From NCBI GenBank assembly GCA_025041175.1, contig JAKCFJ010000001.1, positions 124,001-188,000 on the forward strand: 64,000 bases of DNA, in the 5' to 3' direction. Positions 24,918 through 34,396 of the stretch are shown here, piece after piece. A program made the position numbers and the translations under genes. Numbering within the stretch: the first letter of the stretch is position 1; every line of letters begins with the position of its first letter. The stretch comes from Halobacteriales archaeon YIM A00010. GTDB lineage: Archaea; Halobacteriota; Halobacteria; Halobacteriales; Haloarculaceae. Under the pieces are notes generated by a model, which made no database searches, was not told where the DNA came from, and saw only the letters and a program-made list of their open reading frames with translations.

Positions 24918-26066
24918 ATGTTTGCCCTCCCGTTACAGGCAAGCGTCGTATCGATCGTAGTTTTAGCGTTACTGCTGGTTCTGATCTTCGCCGTTGCACA
25001 ATCGGTGGAGATCGTAAAGCCCTACGAGAAGCGCGCGCTGTCGGTGCTCGGAGAGTACCGGAAGTTGTTGGAGCCGGGTCTCACCTTCGTGCCGCCGTTC
25101 GTGTCAGCGACGTATCCGTTCGACATGCGGACCCAAACGCTCGACGTTCCCCGCCAGGAGGCGATCACGCGGGACAACTCGCCTGTCACGGCTGACGCCG
25201 TGGTGTACATCAAAGTGATGGACGCGAAGAAGGCGTTCCTCGAAGTCGACGACTACAAGCGCGCGGTGTCGAACCTCGCTCAAACGACGCTGCGGGCGGT
25301 GCTCGGGGACATGGATCTCGACGACACCCTGAACAAACGCAATCAGATCAACACGCGCATCCGGGCTGAACTCGACGAGCCGACCGACGAGTGGGGTGTG
25401 CGCGTCGAAAGCGTCGAGGTGCGCGAGGTGAACCCGACGCCCGAGGTTCAAGATGCGATGGAACAACAGACCTCAGCAGAGCGTCGCCGCCGTGCGATGA
25501 TCCTCGAAGCCCAGGGTGAACGGCGCAGCGCGGTCGAGACCGCAGAGGGTGACAAGCAGTCGAACATCATCCGGGCACAGGGTGAAAAGGAAGCCCAGGT
25601 CTTGGAAGCACAGGGTGACGCGCTGTCGACGGTGCTCCGGGCGAAATCAGCCGAATCGATGGGCGAACGAGCCGTCATCGACAAAGGCATGGAGACGCTC
25701 GCAGATATCGGTCAGAGCGAATCCACCACCTACCTCCTGCCCCAGGAGCTTACCTCGCTGGTCGGCCGGTACGGCAAGCACCTTTCGGGCAGCGACGTTG
25801 CCGAGGACGCCGCAGAACTCGACAGCCTCGACTTCGACACCGAAACCCGCGAGCTGCTCGGTCTCGACGAAATCGATGAGATGCTCGGACAGATCGACGA
25901 AACCGCCGAGATGGACGTTGACGAGATCGACGAGATCGACGAGATCGATGAGGAAGCACAAGCCATCAGGGAAGGGGAGGAAACGCCCGATATCAAGGAG
26001 TCGAACGAAGTGATCGAAGAGATGGACGGGGACGCCGACGTAGAACTGGAGACCGAAGAGAGCTGA
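24918..26066 (+). CDS. SPFH (stomatin/prohibitin) family membrane protein
   Basis: A 382-residue protein with an N-terminal membrane helix (residues ~8-30), the SPFH domain (KPYEKRALSVLGEYRKLLEP to VEVREVNPTPEVQDAM, ~35-185), a coiled-coil stretch rich in Ala, Glu and Arg (ERRRRAMILEAQGERRS, ~190-270), and an acidic tail with a DEIDEIDEIDE repeat (encoded by GAGATCGAC repeats at ~25920-25950). Such proteins form large membrane-bound rings and work with NfeD. The frame is open to 24834, but the ATG at 24918 matches the family start. The acidic tail is unusually long. Confidence 0.88.
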   Translation: MFALPLQASVVSIVVLALLLVLIFAVAQSVEIVKPYEKRALSVLGEYRKLLEPGLTFVPPFVSATYPFDMRTQTLDVPRQEAITRDNSPVTADAVVYIKVMDAKKAFLEVDDYKRAVSNLAQTTLRAVLGDMDLDDTLNKRNQINTRIRAELDEPTDEWGVRVESVEVREVNPTPEVQDAMEQQTSAERRRRAMILEAQGERRSAVETAEGDKQSNIIRAQGEKEAQVLEAQGDALSTVLRAKSAESMGERAVIDKGMETLADIGQSESTTYLLPQELTSLVGRYGKHLSGSDVAEDAAELDSLDFDTETRELLGLDEIDEMLGQIDETAEMDVDEIDEIDEIDEEAQAIREGEETPDIKESNEVIEEMDGDADVELETEES

Positions 26067-26198
26067 CGCGGCTCGGCGGAATCGACGCTCGACCGGCCAC
26101 TCTTGCGAGCGTCACGATAACGTCAGTACGAGTTGACCTCTTTGTTGCCCCCCACGAACCGACAACTTATTTTACATAGCGAGCACAATGGATACGTA

Positions 26199-26810
26199 AT
26201 GGCTGATGAGTCGGGGGAGTCGGTCGACACGGAGAAGCGGGCAACGCTCCGGCGGTTTGCAGCACTCGGGGCTGCTGGTCCGCTTTCACGACTTGTCGAT
26301 AATGGTTCTTCGAGCGACGCCCGCGACGCGATCGTCGGCTATCTCTCGACGACGCCCGGCGCTCACTTCTCGAAGATCCGTGACGATCTCTCGCTGGGCA
26401 CCGGCGAAACCCAACACCACCTCCGTCGGCTCGTCGACTCCCGCGCCATCGAGAGCTTTCGGGACGGGGAGTACCGTCGGTACGTCGAAGCCGACCGGTT
26501 CAGCGGATTCGAGCAGGTCGCGCTCGGCTATCTCCGGCGAAAGACGCCCCGCGGGATGCTCATCGTCCTCCTTCGTGATCCCGATGCGACCGCGAGCGAC
26601 ATCGCCCACACGCTCGACGTCTCGCGACCGACTGTGAGCAAGCACGCAAAGGAACTCGAATCGGCAGACCTTCTGTCGCGCGAGAACGGCTACTCGGTCG
26701 AACGGCCCGAAACCGTACTCGCCCTTCTCGTGCGGTACGCCGACTCCTTTGGAGACGATGCGGTCGCTCTGGCTGCCGATGCGGACTCACTGATCCGATA
26801 CGATCCGTGA
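26199..26810 (+). CDS. Tandem winged-helix transcriptional regulator
   Basis: A 203-residue protein with two winged-helix domains: residues ~45-105 (PGAHFSKIRDDLSLGTGETQHHLRRL) and ~130-185 (ATASDIAHTLDVSRPTVSKHAKEL). It lacks a sensor domain and any membrane segment. A TATA-like TTTTACATA at ~26170-26178 lies about 27 nt before the ATG, so the mRNA is probably leaderless and the upstream in-frame ATG at 26133 is unlikely. Target genes are unknown. Confidence 0.8.
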   Translation: MADESGESVDTEKRATLRRFAALGAAGPLSRLVDNGSSSDARDAIVGYLSTTPGAHFSKIRDDLSLGTGETQHHLRRLVDSRAIESFRDGEYRRYVEADRFSGFEQVALGYLRRKTPRGMLIVLLRDPDATASDIAHTLDVSRPTVSKHAKELESADLLSRENGYSVERPETVLALLVRYADSFGDDAVALAADADSLIRYDP

Positions 26811-26817
26811 ACGACGG

Positions 26818-27057
26818 CTACGCCGTCACTTTCCACGTGGTCCCCGACGAGTACCCCCATTTCTCGATCGTGAGATCGAACGCCGCCTTCTGCACCGACC
26901 GCATGTTCGCCCCGACCTCTTTGGCACTCAAACCGAGTTCGTCACCAATGAGACGAGATTTAAAATAAGTTTTCGTTGTTGCGTTTTCTCGGAGATGCCG
27001 CAGGATTCGCTGTTGTTTCTCGGTCAAGTCTATCGCTGCTGCGGTGCTGGCACTCAT
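26818..27057 (-). CDS. Small conserved haloarchaeal protein (DUF7123 type), HTH-like
   Basis: A 79-residue protein. IDLTEKQQRILRHLRENATTK, SRLIGDELGLSAKEVGANM and a final strand pair EKWGYSSGTTWKV give a winged-helix-like outline. A TATA-like CTATATG lies at ~27080-27086 on its strand, about 27 nt before the start, which supports 27057 rather than the longer frame. It converges on the tandem winged-helix gene, 7 bp apart. A DNA-binding role is inference. Confidence 0.7.
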   Translation of the reverse strand: MSASTAAAIDLTEKQQRILRHLRENATTKTYFKSRLIGDELGLSAKEVGANMRSVQKAAFDLTIEKWGYSSGTTWKVTA

Positions 27058-27303
27058 ACGTTGATCCAAGAGAGAACGACATATAGTGAATTTGGTACGG
27101 TGGGTTAACACCGTTACGTATGGCGGTTTTGATCGAATGACGCCAGTCTCGTGGGTGCTATGAATCGGGGCCTGGTACGACCGGGAAACACGACGAAACG
27201 GACGATCGAAACGAGAAAGAGCAACGGTTTCGATCGCAGTCGGTCGACCGATGGCTCGACGATTTATCGAATCCCTCGGGGCTGACTGGCAGTGGGCCAG
27301 CAG

Positions 27304-27693
27304 TCACTCGATTATCTCTCCGACAGCAAAGTTGGGTTTGACCTCCGTGATCTCGACTTTGACGCGTTCTCCGACCTCCGAATCGGGGACGATGATTACG
27401 TAGCCTCGCTCGACGCGCGCGATCCCGTCGCCTTGTTTGCCTAGGTCTTCGATCTCGACGTACCGGATCTCACCGGTTTCGACCGGGGGTTGGGGCTGGT
27501 CCGATACCGTGGAGGTGGTCGTTGATGACGAACGAGCCTCCTCACCCGCCGAAATGAGCGCAACACGGTAGGTCTCACCCGGATCGACAGAACCGGTCTC
27601 GATCTCACGCCGGGGGACTTCGACGGTGTACGTCTCCCCATTGGCAGACACCTCGGCGCTAAACAGACACAGGAGCTTTTCTGAGATTTCCAT
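27304..27693 (-). CDS. TRAM-domain protein with N-terminal extension
   Basis: A 129-residue protein. The last 60 residues form a TRAM domain (EIRYVEIEDLGKQGDGIARVE, YVIIVPDSEVGERVKVEIT), the RNA-binding beta barrel also found in TrmA and MiaB enzymes. The first half is a further beta-rich stretch and a Ser/Thr linker. Stand-alone TRAM proteins are abundant in haloarchaea and bind RNA, perhaps as chaperones; that role is inferred. The 192 bp between it and the DUF7123-type gene show nothing. Confidence 0.85.
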   Translation of the reverse strand: MEISEKLLCLFSAEVSANGETYTVEVPRREIETGSVDPGETYRVALISAGEEARSSSTTTSTVSDQPQPPVETGEIRYVEIEDLGKQGDGIARVERGYVIIVPDSEVGERVKVEITEVKPNFAVGEIIE

Positions 27694-27871
27694 GATAGAC
27701 CTCTGAACGCGATGTCACGGGCACTGGGTAAAGAAGGTATCGCCTCAGAACGACATCTCCCCCTGCGTAGACGAATCAATGTACCCCATCACCTACGGAA
27801 TTGTATAATTGTTGTATTATCTCTATGTATGATACCGGAACGTATATTATGCAGTAGCAGCGATCGGAACT

Positions 27872-28630
27872 GTGCGACTCCACCCACTCTGTCGGCTTGG
27901 TCTTGCTGATGGAGTGACGGTGCTGAACATCGCAGCCGGGTTTGTAGCGGTTCTGACGGTTCCCTTGTCGATGGTGACGACGATCGAGGGGAGCCACGAC
28001 CCCCAAGCGTTCGGGATCACCGTCGGGCTGGGAGTGACAGCCCGACTGATCCTTCTCGGAGCGATCGCCGACGGGTTAGACGGCGTCCTCGCTCGCCGAG
28101 GAGCCAGTTCGGCGGTCGGATCGTTGTTGGATTCGATCGCAGACGTCGTCTCTTTCGGCGTCGCACCGGCGCTGTTCGTCTTCGGCGTCGCGTGGATGGA
28201 GTGGAACGCGGCCGCGTCTGCCACACTGCCGGCCCTCTGGGTCGTGATGGCGTTCGTCCCGACGGTGTTCGTGGTGTCGTCGATCCTCCGCACGGCGGTG
28301 TACACGGTCGCGGATTCGGCCGAGGAATTTCGCGGGGGCGTTCCGAACACGCTCGCGGCGACGATTCTCGCAGTGACGTATCTCGCTGGCTTCGACAGCG
28401 CTTCCCTTCTGTTGGTCATGGCAGGCGTGCTTTCGTATCTGATGCTGGTTCGAACGCCGTATCCGGGGTTACGCGCGCGGGATGCCTTCGGTGCCGGGGC
28501 CGTCCAAGCGATCGTCGTCGTTGCCCCGATCGGGCCGGGACTGTGGTGCGCCCGGCTGTTGCTCGTCGCCGCGTTCGCGTATCTCGCGCTCGGCCCGGTG
28601 GCGTATCGAAACCGAGGAATCAGGAAGTAG
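27872..28630 (+). CDS. CDP-alcohol phosphatidyltransferase (archaetidylserine synthase type)
   Basis: A 252-residue membrane enzyme starting with GTG. The full catalytic signature D-G-x2-D-G-x2-A-R-x8-G-x3-D-x3-D is present (DGLDGVLAR, then GSLLDSIAD, residues ~68-92), with about six further hydrophobic helices. LADGVTVLNIAAGFVAV at the start is typical of PssA-like proteins, so transfer of CDP-archaeol to serine is the likely reaction. The glycerol or inositol phosphate analog cannot be excluded. It ends 11 bp before a convergent gene. Confidence 0.82.
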   Translation: MRLHPLCRLGLADGVTVLNIAAGFVAVLTVPLSMVTTIEGSHDPQAFGITVGLGVTARLILLGAIADGLDGVLARRGASSAVGSLLDSIADVVSFGVAPALFVFGVAWMEWNAAASATLPALWVVMAFVPTVFVVSSILRTAVYTVADSAEEFRGGVPNTLAATILAVTYLAGFDSASLLLVMAGVLSYLMLVRTPYPGLRARDAFGAGAVQAIVVVAPIGPGLWCARLLLVAAFAYLALGPVAYRNRGIRK

Positions 28631-28641
28631 CCGGCAGGGAA

Positions 28642-29400
28642 TTACAGCGGTGTTCCGTCGGGGTGTTTTGCGCCCTCCGAATCGTGAACGACGATCTCCC
28701 CTCGGTCAGGATCGGTGGGTTCGTAGGTCTCGCTGACGGCCATGGTCTCCTCAATCTCCCTGATAGCGCGTCGTTTCAGCGCGACAGCAAGCGCTTTAGC
28801 GTCGTCACGGCTGATCTCCCGCCCGAGTCCCTCACATTCGTGGGCGCGCAGGAGTCCGTCGTTATCGTCGGACTGTGTCCGACTGCTTGCGGAGCTTCGC
28901 TCCTCGCTGCCCGAGACGCGTAGCGCCTCGCTCTCGACGGGTTCGCCCATCGGCTGGCTCATCCCGCCGAGGGCGAGGCTGAAGGGGTACGTTTGGCAGA
29001 TGAGCGGCCGGTCGGCGTGAGCGGTACACGCGCCAGTGCCGCATTCGTCCTCTTCGTAAAAGGAACAGTCGCCACAGCCGTCGGTTTGGAGCGCCCACTC
29101 GAACGTTTCCCCCTCCAGCCCGTCGGGACCCTCCGTCAGCCCGTAGGGGATCGGACGGGCGACGTCGCGCCACTCCCCACCGGTCGCGTCCTGCATGCCG
29201 CGAATTTCCCCTGGAAACACGGTGGCGGTGTGTTCCTCATTCTCCCCGTGAGCGGTGCAACACGCCCCACACCGCGTACACGAAAAGCCGATGGATTCGA
29301 TGGCGTCGGCCAACGCGTCGGTGTCGAGCGCGCGAGCACGCTCGTATTCGCGCTCGAGATCGGGGAGACCATCAGCGCCCGTAGTGCTCGAGCTGTCCAT
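28642..29400 (-). CDS. YkgJ-family cysteine-cluster protein
   Basis: A 252-residue protein with a zinc- or iron-binding cysteine cluster: FSCTRCGACC (residues ~38-47), DGCGDCSFY, ECGTGACTAH and RPLICQTYPF. The family is of unknown function, possibly an oxidoreductase. Residues ~157-178 (SEALRVSGSEERSSASSR) are encoded by an inserted palindromic DNA element and interrupt the otherwise conserved spacing. The ATG at 29400 precedes a predicted helix without signal peptide. Confidence 0.82.
   Translation of the reverse strand: MDSSSTTGADGLPDLEREYERARALDTDALADAIESIGFSCTRCGACCTAHGENEEHTATVFPGEIRGMQDATGGEWRDVARPIPYGLTEGPDGLEGETFEWALQTDGCGDCSFYEEDECGTGACTAHADRPLICQTYPFSLALGGMSQPMGEPVESEALRVSGSEERSSASSRTQSDDNDGLLRAHECEGLGREISRDDAKALAVALKRRAIREIEETMAVSETYEPTDPDRGEIVVHDSEGAKHPDGTPL
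28867..28936 (+). repeat. Hairpin-rich insert inside the YkgJ-family gene
   Basis: Three hairpins stand in a row: GTCGGA-ctgtg-TCCGAC (28867-28883), GGAGC-ttc-GCTCC (28891-28903) and GAGACGC-gta-GCGCCTC (28913-28929, one mismatch), followed by GCTCTCG. The order and loop sequences of the last two match the 45-bp insert at 57888-57932 in another gene, read on the same DNA strand although the host genes run oppositely. The insert keeps the reading frame. The outer limits are estimates. Confidence 0.65.
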
Positions 29401-29448
29401 ACTGACCGTTTCACTCCCGCGGAGAAAAAACCGTTCCTCGACCCCGGC

Positions 29449-30246
29449 TCACTCCACGACTGACGCGTGCGCGCCGTCCCACGCGATTTTTCCCTCGACG
29501 GCGAGCTTTTCGAGGTGGGCTCGCACTGTGGCCTCCGCGAGCGCACGAACGGCAGACACGTCCTTCTCGTAGGCGGCGTCCGTGATCGCCGGCACCGACG
29601 ATGCGCCCGCGTCGACAGCGCCGAGAACGCAGTGCTCGCGCTCGAGACGGTGATCGATGAGCTGTCGAACGGTCGCTCGTGGCGATTCGATCGCGGGACC
29701 GTGACCGGGGTACATCGCCGCGGGAGCGCGGGCGTGGACGCGCCGAAGCGATCCAAGATAGGCCCGCATGTCCCCCTCGGGCGCGCCAACCACGACGCTT
29801 CCCGACGCCAGCACGAGATCCCCGACGAGGGAACGCTCTCCAGCCACGAACCCGACGTGTTCGGGCGCGTGGCCGGGCGTCTCGAGCACCCGAACGCGCC
29901 CCTCCCCCGTTTCAATCACGGTGCCGCCGGAAAACGTCCGATCGGGGGCAGTTCCCGTCGCGGACCGAAACGACCGCTCGCGTCCGCTGCGTGCCCACAC
30001 AGTAGCCCCGGTTTCCGTGGCGTACTCGCTGACGCCACCGACGTGGTCCGGGTGGTGGTGGGTAACCGCGATGTGGTCGACGGTCCGTTCGGCGACGGCT
30101 GCGTCGAGTTCGCCGCTTCGTCCCCCCGGATCCACGAGCAGCGAACGGTCGTCTCCCAACAGGTAGGCGTTCGTCGGGCCGCTCGGCGCGTCGATCGGAG
30201 CCGCTGTTCCACTGGACGGCGATACCGGAACTGTGGAAACGTCCAT
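29449..30246 (-). CDS. Metallo-beta-lactamase-fold hydrolase
   Basis: A 265-residue MBL-fold protein. The metal motif THHHPDHVGG (residues ~62-71), the later His in ETPGHAPEHVGF (~123-134), Asp in LVGDLVLASG (~141-150) and YPGHGPAIE (~180) are all intact. The C-terminal 60 residues (LAEATVRAHLEKLAVEGKI) form a winged-helix-like tail, as in LACTB2-type enzymes. Hydroxyacylglutathione hydrolase-like or nuclease activities are both possible. It is 48 bp upstream of the YkgJ-type gene on the same strand. Confidence 0.85.
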   Translation of the reverse strand: MDVSTVPVSPSSGTAAPIDAPSGPTNAYLLGDDRSLLVDPGGRSGELDAAVAERTVDHIAVTHHHPDHVGGVSEYATETGATVWARSGRERSFRSATGTAPDRTFSGGTVIETGEGRVRVLETPGHAPEHVGFVAGERSLVGDLVLASGSVVVGAPEGDMRAYLGSLRRVHARAPAAMYPGHGPAIESPRATVRQLIDHRLEREHCVLGAVDAGASSVPAITDAAYEKDVSAVRALAEATVRAHLEKLAVEGKIAWDGAHASVVE

Positions 30247-30310
30247 ACCGGGCGATACACGACCAGTAGGAAAGCTCTCACGACCGACCCAGACCTATCG
30301 CCCGACGCGC

Positions 30311-30583
30311 TCAATCGACGAGGAAGTACACTTGCTTGCGCGCGTCGTGGAAACTGTACCGGGAGCCGACGAGATCCGCCTCCTCCAGGCGGTTCAGCGC
30401 GTACCGAACGGTGCGATCCGGAAGCAGCGACTCCTGGGCAAGCTGCCCTTGTGAGAGGGGTGATTCGTCGTCGAGAACTTTCGCAACGAGCTTCGCGCTC
30501 GGAGGAAGATCGCGCAGACGATCACGAAAATCGGGATTGGTGAGACAGGTTTCCGCGGGCTGATTCTCCGCATTCGTACTCAT
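30311..30583 (-). CDS. Small winged-helix (MarR-like) regulator
   Basis: A 90-residue protein with a single winged-helix domain: LPPSAKLVAKVLDDESPLSQ, AQESLLPDRTVRYALNRLEE (recognition helix) and ADLVGSRYSFHDARKQVYFL (wing). The short N-terminal tail has one Cys. Related small haloarchaeal regulators are usually stand-alone. It faces away from the MBL gene's promoter by 64 bp and may be its upstream neighbour in one transcript. Confidence 0.78.
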   Translation of the reverse strand: MSTNAENQPAETCLTNPDFRDRLRDLPPSAKLVAKVLDDESPLSQGQLAQESLLPDRTVRYALNRLEEADLVGSRYSFHDARKQVYFLVD

Positions 30584-30890
30584 ATCCGGCTCTCGGGGGA
30601 ACGGGATTGTAAATCTTCGCTATAACCCCCACAAAACAATACGAAGTCTCCAATGTGTGATTGTCACCCTTATACATAGATTTCAGACAGGTATTGCCGC
30701 AACCTGTGCAGGGAAGTAGGTGGGATCCCGAGGGCAGTATCGGCTCCGCTGTCGGCGTTTGACCGGCTAATGCGGCGTTTTCCGTCGTCTGAAATCGTCC
30801 GACGCGTGCCGACCGGGGAGTGATGAGTGCTGACACGGTGCACGCTAATCCAGTATCGTTTTATTTCCCGACTGAATTGTTGGGGGTAGT
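30584..30890. other. Intergenic region with methyltransferase promoter
   Basis: The 307-bp gap holds no convincing gene. GTTTTATTT at ~30858-30866 lies about 28 nt before the GTG start of the methyltransferase gene and is its probable TATA box. A second TATA-like CTTATACATA stands near 30669-30678; a short unannotated transcript could start from it. I see no stable hairpin or tRNA here. Confidence 0.45.
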
Positions 30891-31598
30891 GTGAAGGGCC
30901 AGGAGTGGTATCAGGCGAAGGACATCGCCGAGGATTACGACACAAAGCGGTTTTCCCGCGGTGGGCGCCTCATCGATGAGCGGGAAAAGCAGGCCGTTCT
31001 CGAGGCTGTATCGCCCGTCGAGGACAAGCGAATTCTCGAAATCGCTTGTGGAACCGGTCGATTCACAACGATGCTCGCAGACCGCAGCGCGGAGATCGTC
31101 GGGCTCGACATCTCTAATGCCATGCTCCAACAGGGCCGAGAGAAGGTCAGGAACAACGGGGTGACGGATCGCATTGAATTCCTCCGGGGAGACGCCGCTC
31201 GGCTTCCGTTCCCGGACGATTATTTCGATTCAGTGTTTGCGATCCGTTTTTTCCACCTCGCGGAGACGCCCGCGTCGTTCTTGCGCGAGATGAGCCGCGT
31301 GTCCCGCGATCAGGTCTTTTTCGACACGTTCAACCGCTACAGTACGCGCACAGTTTACAACTGGTTGCTCCCGATGGGGTCGCGGCTCTACTCCGAATCC
31401 GAGGTCAACCGCCTTCTCAGGAATGCGGACCTCACACTCGCGGACGAGTCGCACGATTTCATCCTCCCCTACGGCTTTTATCGCCAGATCCCGGATGAGA
31501 TCGCATCGGGCTTCAGAGAGGCAGATACGGCGGTCGGGGGGACGCCCATCGGAAATCTCCTCGCGTCGGTGTCCTACTGGAATACGTCCGTCGATTGA
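30891..31598 (+). CDS. SAM-dependent class I methyltransferase
   Basis: A 235-residue protein starting with GTG. Motif I ILEIACGTGRF (~residues 47-57), EIVGLDISNAML and GDAARLPFPDDYFDSV give the Rossmann methyltransferase fold (UbiE-like type 11). The C-terminal half (RYSTRTVYNWLLPMGSRLYS) is not specific. A glycosyltransferase gene follows 84 bp later on the same strand, so it may modify a lipid or glycan, but this is weak evidence. Confidence 0.82.
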   Translation: MKGQEWYQAKDIAEDYDTKRFSRGGRLIDEREKQAVLEAVSPVEDKRILEIACGTGRFTTMLADRSAEIVGLDISNAMLQQGREKVRNNGVTDRIEFLRGDAARLPFPDDYFDSVFAIRFFHLAETPASFLREMSRVSRDQVFFDTFNRYSTRTVYNWLLPMGSRLYSESEVNRLLRNADLTLADESHDFILPYGFYRQIPDEIASGFREADTAVGGTPIGNLLASVSYWNTSVD

Positions 31599-31682
31599 CG
31601 ATCCAGCCCCCGCGTTCGTCGCGCGTGATCGGGAGAGCTTGCTATCCAATCGTTTTATCGCTGGGCGGTCAGTAGCCCCGGT

Positions 31683-32681
31683 ATGGAACTTTCGGTGGTC
31701 GTGCCGACGCTCAACGGCCGCGAACACCTCGTGCGGTGTCTCGATGCGCTTTCGGAACACGCATCGTCGGCGGAGGTCATCGTCGCCAACGGACCGAGTG
31801 TGGACGGGACGACCGGGATGGTTCGCCGTCGTGACGACGTGGACGTGCTCGTGGAGGTCGGTGAACGGAACATCAACGTGGCGAGAAACGCGGGTATCGA
31901 TCGCGCCAGCGGCACCGTCGTTGCCTTTCTCGACTACTGGCTGGTCGTCGAAGAGCGGTGGACTGACGCGATACGGACGGCGTTCGATCGCGTCGCGCCA
32001 GCCCACCGCGCCAGCGGCCACGGGCCGCCGTTGCCCGCCGCGATCACGGGACCGGTTCACCGGTCTCGTCGGGGCGGCGTGCGTTCGGACACCGTCGACC
32101 GGCGGACGATCGCGGGCACTCAGGTGACGTACTTCGATGGGGGCAACGTCGCGTTTCGGCGTGATGCCCTCGAAGCGATCGACGGCTTCGACGAGTCGCT
32201 CGCCACCGGGAGCGCCCGCGACGCCGCTCACCGCCTCGCGCGACTCGGCTACGACGTGGTGTGGGACCCGACCCTGAGCGCCCGACAGGACGCCCACCCC
32301 CGGCACGCCGCTGGCGGCCACAAGGCAAACACCTCCGGATTCCGGCCCCGCTGTCACGCCGCCGGCGTCGCAACACGGGATTGGAACTGGCGGTACCGGT
32401 CGCTCACCTACCGATTGGTGAAAAACTACGGAGTGAGATCGCTCTGGCGCGTCGCCCGTCACATGACCGACGACGCCAAAACCGCGCTCACGTCAATCGC
32501 ACGCGGCGAAACGCGCCCATCCGACTGGCTCGCCAACGGCCGGGACATCACTGTCGGCGCGGCCGTGGGGCTGAAAGACGGTCTCATTGCCCGGTTCCGG
32601 GACCGCTCGCCACAGCGCAACCACAACGGTGTTTCGATGCGCGCCGACCGAGCGGTCGCGGTGTACGACGAACGCGAGTAA
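31683..32681 (+). CDS. Family 2 glycosyltransferase with altered DXD motif
   Basis: A 332-residue GT-A-fold protein: MELSVVVPTLNGREHLVRCL start, VIVANGPSVDGTTGM (usually NDGSxDxT), NVARNAGIDRASGTVVAFLD, and the late YFDGGNVAFRRDALEAIDGFDE. The site that normally reads DDD or DXD after VAFLD is FLDYWLVVEE, so metal binding may be altered. The C-terminal 100 residues resemble AglE/AglI-type haloarchaeal enzymes only loosely. A TATA-like GTTTTATCG lies about 27 nt before the ATG. Confidence 0.8.
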   Translation: MELSVVVPTLNGREHLVRCLDALSEHASSAEVIVANGPSVDGTTGMVRRRDDVDVLVEVGERNINVARNAGIDRASGTVVAFLDYWLVVEERWTDAIRTAFDRVAPAHRASGHGPPLPAAITGPVHRSRRGGVRSDTVDRRTIAGTQVTYFDGGNVAFRRDALEAIDGFDESLATGSARDAAHRLARLGYDVVWDPTLSARQDAHPRHAAGGHKANTSGFRPRCHAAGVATRDWNWRYRSLTYRLVKNYGVRSLWRVARHMTDDAKTALTSIARGETRPSDWLANGRDITVGAAVGLKDGLIARFRDRSPQRNHNGVSMRADRAVAVYDERE

Positions 32682-32784
32682 CGACTGTCCGGTGGAACAC
32701 ACCTCGAATAAAACGACATCACTACCAATGATAACGTTCAGCACAACGTTCCATCGCCCGATTCCTCGGAACGAGACAGAAACA

Positions 32785-32793
32785 ATTATATAG
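32785..32793 (+). promoter_or_regulatory. TATA box of the thermosome gene
   Basis: ATTATATAG lies about 25 nt before the first ATG (32813), and the string AACGAGACAGAAAC just upstream may be the BRE and activator region. A strong TATA near the start fits the high, heat-induced expression known for haloarchaeal chaperonins. The induction is family knowledge, not visible here. Confidence 0.55.
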
Positions 32794-32812
32794 AATCGCA
32801 ATCCATGTCTCT

Positions 32813-34390
32813 ATGATAATGTCACAACCTGCCCAACGAGGTCAACCGATGTTCATTCTGGCAGAGGACACCGAACGCACCCAGGGCGAGGACGCGCAGT
32901 CCTCGAACATCACCGCTGGGAAGGCAGTGAGCAACTCCGTTCGTTCGACGCTCGGGCCGCGTGGGATGGACAAGATGCTCGTCTCCGATTCGGGCGACGT
33001 CGTCATCACGAACGACGGCGCGACCATTCTCGAGGAGATGGACATCGACCATCCCGCCGCACAGATGATTGTCGAGGTCGCCACCACACAGGAAGAGGAA
33101 GTCGGAGACGGAACCACGACGGCCTCGGTGCTCGCCGGGGAACTGCTCTCGCGGGCGGAGGATCTCCTCGAGGACGACGTTCATCCGACATCGATCGTGG
33201 AGGGCTACCACGAAGCCGCGCGCATCGCCCAGGAGACGATCGACGAGCAGGTGCTCGACCAGACCGTCGACGACGATCTCCTCCAGAACGTTGCCGTGAC
33301 GAGCATGACCGGCAAGGGGACCGGCGACATCGGCGCACGGCCGCTCGCAGAGACCGTCGTCGAGGCCATTCGTCGGGTCGAATCCGACGACATCGACCGG
33401 GAGAGCGTTCAGGTTCGGACCCAGACGGGTGCATCCTCCTCAGCGACGGAGCTCGTCGAGGGCATCATCTCCGAGGAGGAGCCGCTGCACGAGAACATGC
33501 CCGGACGCGTCGAGTCGGCCGACATAGCGGTGCTCGATCTGGATCTCGAAGTGCGCGAGAGCAACATCGACGCCGAATACAACGTGACCAGCGTCGATCA
33601 GCTCAACGCCGCGCTCGACGCCGAGGAGGGCGAACTTCGGGAGTACGCCGACGCGCTCGTCGGTGCCGGCATCGACGTGGCGTTCGTCACGGGCGACGTC
33701 GACGACCGCGTCGCCTCCGCGATCGCAAACGAGGGAATACTCGCATTCGACGGCGTCGACGACGACGAGGCCGAATCGATCTCCCGCGCAACGGGTGCCC
33801 GGTTTGTGGGGACGATCGACGACCTCGCAGCCGACGACTTCGGTCACGCGGAACTCGTGCGCGTCGAAAAGTTCGGGGACGAAGAGCTCGCGTTCATCGA
33901 AGGCGGCACCGAGGCCGAGTCCGTCACTGTCTTCGTTCGCGGTGGCACCGAGCACGTTGCCGACGAGCTCGAACGCGCGTTGGCCGACGGGCTAGACGTC
34001 GTCACCGCTGCGATCGAACGCGGCGGCGTCGTTCCCGGTGCGGGCGCGATCGAGGTCGCTATCGCGGATGGGATCCGCGAGGAAGCCGCTTCGATCACGG
34101 GCCGCAAACAGCTGGCCGTCGAGGCGTTCGCCGACGCGCTCGACGTGCTCCCGCGCACGCTCGCAACCAACGCCGGGATGGACCCGATCGACGCGCTCGT
34201 CGAGCTCCGGTCGACCTACGACAGCGAAGGGACCGCCGCCATCATCGCCGAGGGCCAGACTGGTCGCGTGGGTGATCCCCTCGACGCCGGCATCCTCGAT
34301 CCCGTCGCAGTCAAGCGCGAAGCCATCGAGAGCGCCACCGAGGCCGCGACGATGATCACTCGCATCGACGACGTGATCTCCGCGAACTGA
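32813..34390 (+). CDS. ths: Thermosome (group II chaperonin) subunit
   Basis: A 525-residue group II chaperonin. [53 protein letters not shown] (catalytic Asp of the ATPase) and [14 protein letters not shown] are all intact. The C-terminus stops at [10 protein letters not shown] and lacks the Gly/Met-rich tail found on many subunits. Such subunits form double-ring folding chambers closed by a built-in lid. Starts at 32813 and 32819 are both possible. It converges tightly on the SAM hydrolase gene (6 bp). Confidence 0.95.
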   Translation: MIMSQPAQRGQPMFILAEDTERTQGEDAQSSNITAGKAVSNSVRSTLGPRGMDKMLVSDSGDVVITNDGATILEEMDIDHPAAQMIVEVATTQEEEVGDGTTTASVLAGELLSRAEDLLEDDVHPTSIVEGYHEAARIAQETIDEQVLDQTVDDDLLQNVAVTSMTGKGTGDIGARPLAETVVEAIRRVESDDIDRESVQVRTQTGASSSATELVEGIISEEEPLHENMPGRVESADIAVLDLDLEVRESNIDAEYNVTSVDQLNAALDAEEGELREYADALVGAGIDVAFVTGDVDDRVASAIANEGILAFDGVDDDEAESISRATGARFVGTIDDLAADDFGHAELVRVEKFGDEELAFIEGGTEAESVTVFVRGGTEHVADELERALADGLDVVTAAIERGGVVPGAGAIEVAIADGIREEAASITGRKQLAVEAFADALDVLPRTLATNAGMDPIDALVELRSTYDSEGTAAIIAEGQTGRVGDPLDAGILDPVAVKREAIESATEAATMITRIDDVISAN

Positions 34391-34396
34391 GCGGCG

